A stretch of 64,000 bases of DNA from Echinarachnius parma. Its lineage: Eukaryota > Echinodermata > Echinoidea > Clypeasteroida > Echinarachniidae. Both the position numbers and the translations under genes were made by a program. A model generated the notes under the pieces. The model did not search any database, was not told where the DNA came from, and was given only the letters and a program-made list of their open reading frames with translations. Positions 61,457-64,000 of the stretch are shown here, one piece after another. How positions within the stretch are numbered: position 1 is the stretch's first letter; every line of letters starts with the position of its first letter. The stretch covers positions 55,138-119,137 of the forward strand of contig JBAMJV010007692.1 in the NCBI GenBank assembly GCA_037951105.1, given 5' to 3'.

Positions 61457-64000
61457 AAACGTTTTTGCTCATTACGCCACTGGTGTAATGAGTTAGCGAA
61501 TATCACTTTGCACAAACGCTCATTACACCCCTATTACGTTGACTTTGTACACAGTTAATTACAACTTTCCAGTGGATAAATACAAATCCAAGCTATTCAA
61601 TCGTACTATCTTTTTAACGAAAGGGACATTCGAAAAAAAAAACCCTGCTCCGCATGCTTCTAAATTGGTAATAATCATGGGCGTCGATCACGGGGGAGGG
61701 GGGGGGGGGATAAATCCCCCCCAATATTTCAGGTGGGGGGGATATATGGCCTGTATTATTATTCCCCCCCTCAATATTTGGGGTTAAAACACATATAACA
61801 ATTTATTTTTAGCATTGAAATAAAGGAGCATTGCCCCCTCTCATTCATAATGTAAAAGTTGTTACTATAGTACCACTTTTGATAGTGCTAAACTGCCCAA
61901 ATCCAAATCTTCCGGGGGTTGCGCCCCCTGGAACCCATAATTATTAAGATTATTTCACCCAGTCCCGGCCCTGTACTCATCGAATAGTTTTATTCAGGAC
62001 TTCTCTCTTGGCACACTTTCAGGCGATTCTGGCCCACTCTGTGCGTCGGCGCTTCGCTCACTAAAATTGAGCTAACTATTCAATAGTTAATGATGAATAA
62101 CAGTTATTGGGAAAGTTACAGAAAACATTTATAATTTATCAATATTGTTGAATAAGTATCTAAAAAGGTATTGTGTGGTAAAATCCGAACCTAACGATGC
62201 GTTTAATGCAGAAATATCGGAAGAAATCCAATACCCGCCCGTGAAATGTATAAATCCACCGCCCGTTTGCACCTGTCCGCGCCGCTAGCGCTGGACTGGA
62301 GATATCGACAAGCTGGGGACAAACGCACGCGGTCAATAATGCACGTAGCGTATGCGCGATTCCGCGTTGGCGATATCTATCCGCAGCAGATAAATTTATA
62401 ATTTTGCAAATATATCAATTAGTACGCGGTTTCTTGGCCAAATTTGTATAATCCCATATTAGTAAAACTATATTCTTTCACATGGTTGGTAATAAGAGCG
62501 TATATTTCATTTTTAGGGGGTGGGGCGTTTCCCACTACTGTCATTCACCTTTAACTGTATAAATTATAGACAACATCTTTATTTCTGGATATTACAAATC
62601 CCAAAGCTTCCGGGGGCTCCGCCCCCTGGACCCCCAATAAGCTTCCCAACATGGGTATCCCTTGACTTATTCTTTTCAGGGTTCCATCGGGATGATTGCA
62701 ATCTATGTATCTATCAGGCTAAAGTTCGTCCATACTTGGACAAAGCCCCCTCATATCATAACATGATGCTTGTAATATGCACTTAATAATCTTCCAATTT
62801 CTAAACAGCTAAATCAAAAGCTAACTAACTAAAGAATAGTTAACTGTATATATTTACAGATAGACAACATCTTTATATCTGGATATTACAAATCCCAAAG
62901 CTTCCGGGGGCTCCGCCCCTGGACCCCAAATAAGCTTCCCAATGTGGGTTTCCCTTGGCTGATGCTATTCAGGGGTCCATCAGAATGCTTGCAATCTATG
63001 TATCTATCAGGTTAAAGTTCATCTTGGACAAAGCCCACCTCATAACATGATGTTTGCAATGTGCACTTATTAATCTTCCAATTTCTAAACAGCTAAATTC
63101 AAAGCTTTTGGGGCCCCCTATCCCCCCCCCCCCCCCTCAGTCATAAAAACCCGGGCACGCTGCTGAATTGTCGCTTCGCTCCCTCGCCAGACATGCCAGA
63201 GATGGTCAAAATGACGTATCATCCCCCCCCCCCCCCCAATGGCGAAAAGAAATCGACGCCCTTGGTAATAATACTCACTGGATGCACCCCTCCCCTCTTG
63301 GCACCTCTGATTATGTCAACCATGCATGGCTATATACATCAAACTAGATGCATATGGTTTGCAAGAACAAGAGATAAGCCGTGCCAGATTCGGGAAAACT
63401 ATGATTTATATGAGGTACATAGATCGAGTGGTCAAGTGTGACGTCAACAAAGACCTATTTTAGAATTTCCAAATTTGAACTTCATTTTCTGAAAGAGCAT
63501 ACAAAATAATGTCCAAATGTTGAAAATCAATCGATTTATGCTCATCCGAATGAATTTATTTAAATAGGAAATCACTGTTAATTTGACCAGTTCATAACGT
63601 TACGGACCAGAGCAATTCAAATGAACAATGATTTCCTATTGAAATCTATTTATTCGGATGGTCATATGTCAGCTAATACGTCACATATTTGATGGATTTT
63701 CAACCTTTGGGCATTATTTTGTAATGTTTTTTTAAAATGAAGTTCAAATTGAGTTCTAAGAACAGATTTGTATGATGTCACAGCTTCGTTATATTCTATT
63801 GCATTCATGAACGTAAAGGAGTACATTTTCTCAGCCAGGAGGGTTGAGGTCTTTGCCCGAATAATTATCCTTCCCATTCTCACCTGGCAAGGACAAAGTA
63901 GAGAAACAAAAAGTTCTTCGCCTCTTTCATGCAAAAATGTAGTTTTTAATGTTTAAGTAAAAAATGAGATGTTGTTTCCCGAAATATGGGACGGTTTTGC
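61457..64000 (+). repeat. Segmental duplication unit 4 (start only)
   Basis: Start of block L, matching units 2 and 3 closely up to about 63.2 kb. The last 800 bases carry many single-base indels relative to the other units. The HNMT-like gene, if present, would lie beyond the window. Confidence 0.85.

Overview
The window is animal nuclear DNA. Genes are split by GT-AG introns, most of the sequence is AT-rich non-coding DNA full of transposon remnants, and the recognisable genes are animal families: a histamine N-methyltransferase-like (HNMT-like) enzyme and a TRIM-type RING/B-box E3 ligase. Expansion of both families, with many MITEs and a SINE/LINE tail of L2/CR1 style, suggests an invertebrate deuterostome (amphioxus, hemichordate or echinoderm). 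The species cannot be fixed from the sequence.

Layout. Positions 1-2300 are unique flank holding a fossil LTR element and one MITE. From about 2301 the window is a head-to-tail segmental duplication with four units starting near 2301, 22967, 38052 and 61457; the last is cut by the window end. A full unit has: block L (repeat-rich, about 4-5 kb), a three-exon HNMT-like gene, flank X (about 5 kb), a TRIM block (about 4.3 kb, intronless 709-residue gene), a dead 3' fragment of the HNMT-like gene, and flank Y (a diverged copy of flank X that runs on further). Units 1 and 3 have this complete form and are nearly identical. Unit 2 lacks everything between the end of its HNMT-like gene and the middle of flank Y, so it has no TRIM gene; a hAT-type terminal fragment sits at that junction.

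Genes. HNMT-like copies A (6469-8389) and C (43422-46888) look intact, each predicting 310 residues. Copy B (28054-29902) has two single-base indels in exon 1 that break the frame. By hand alignment to human HNMT, the three residues that contact histamine are all replaced while the SAM-binding motif is kept, so the substrate is probably not histamine. The two TRIM genes (15523-17652, 54014-56143) are identical in the RING and the C-terminal propeller. They differ by 20 residues packed between codons 122 and 440, although their flanks differ by only a few bases per kilobase.

Mobile DNA. Because the units are paralogous, empty sites can be read directly. Diagnostic target-site duplications are seen for a TTAA-flanked Kolobok/T2-type element (30331-34152), a hAT-type element nested in it (8-bp duplication), a PIF/Harbinger-type MITE (3-bp CTG), a 5'-truncated L1/Tx1-like LINE in intron 2 of copy C (14-bp duplication), and a TA-flanked fold-back element inside a larger CACTG-ended element. 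G/C homopolymer runs, a ~190-bp tandem array and the mini-hairpin heptamer GCGAAGC recur throughout. I saw no bacterial-type operons, CRISPR arrays or convincing functional RNA genes.
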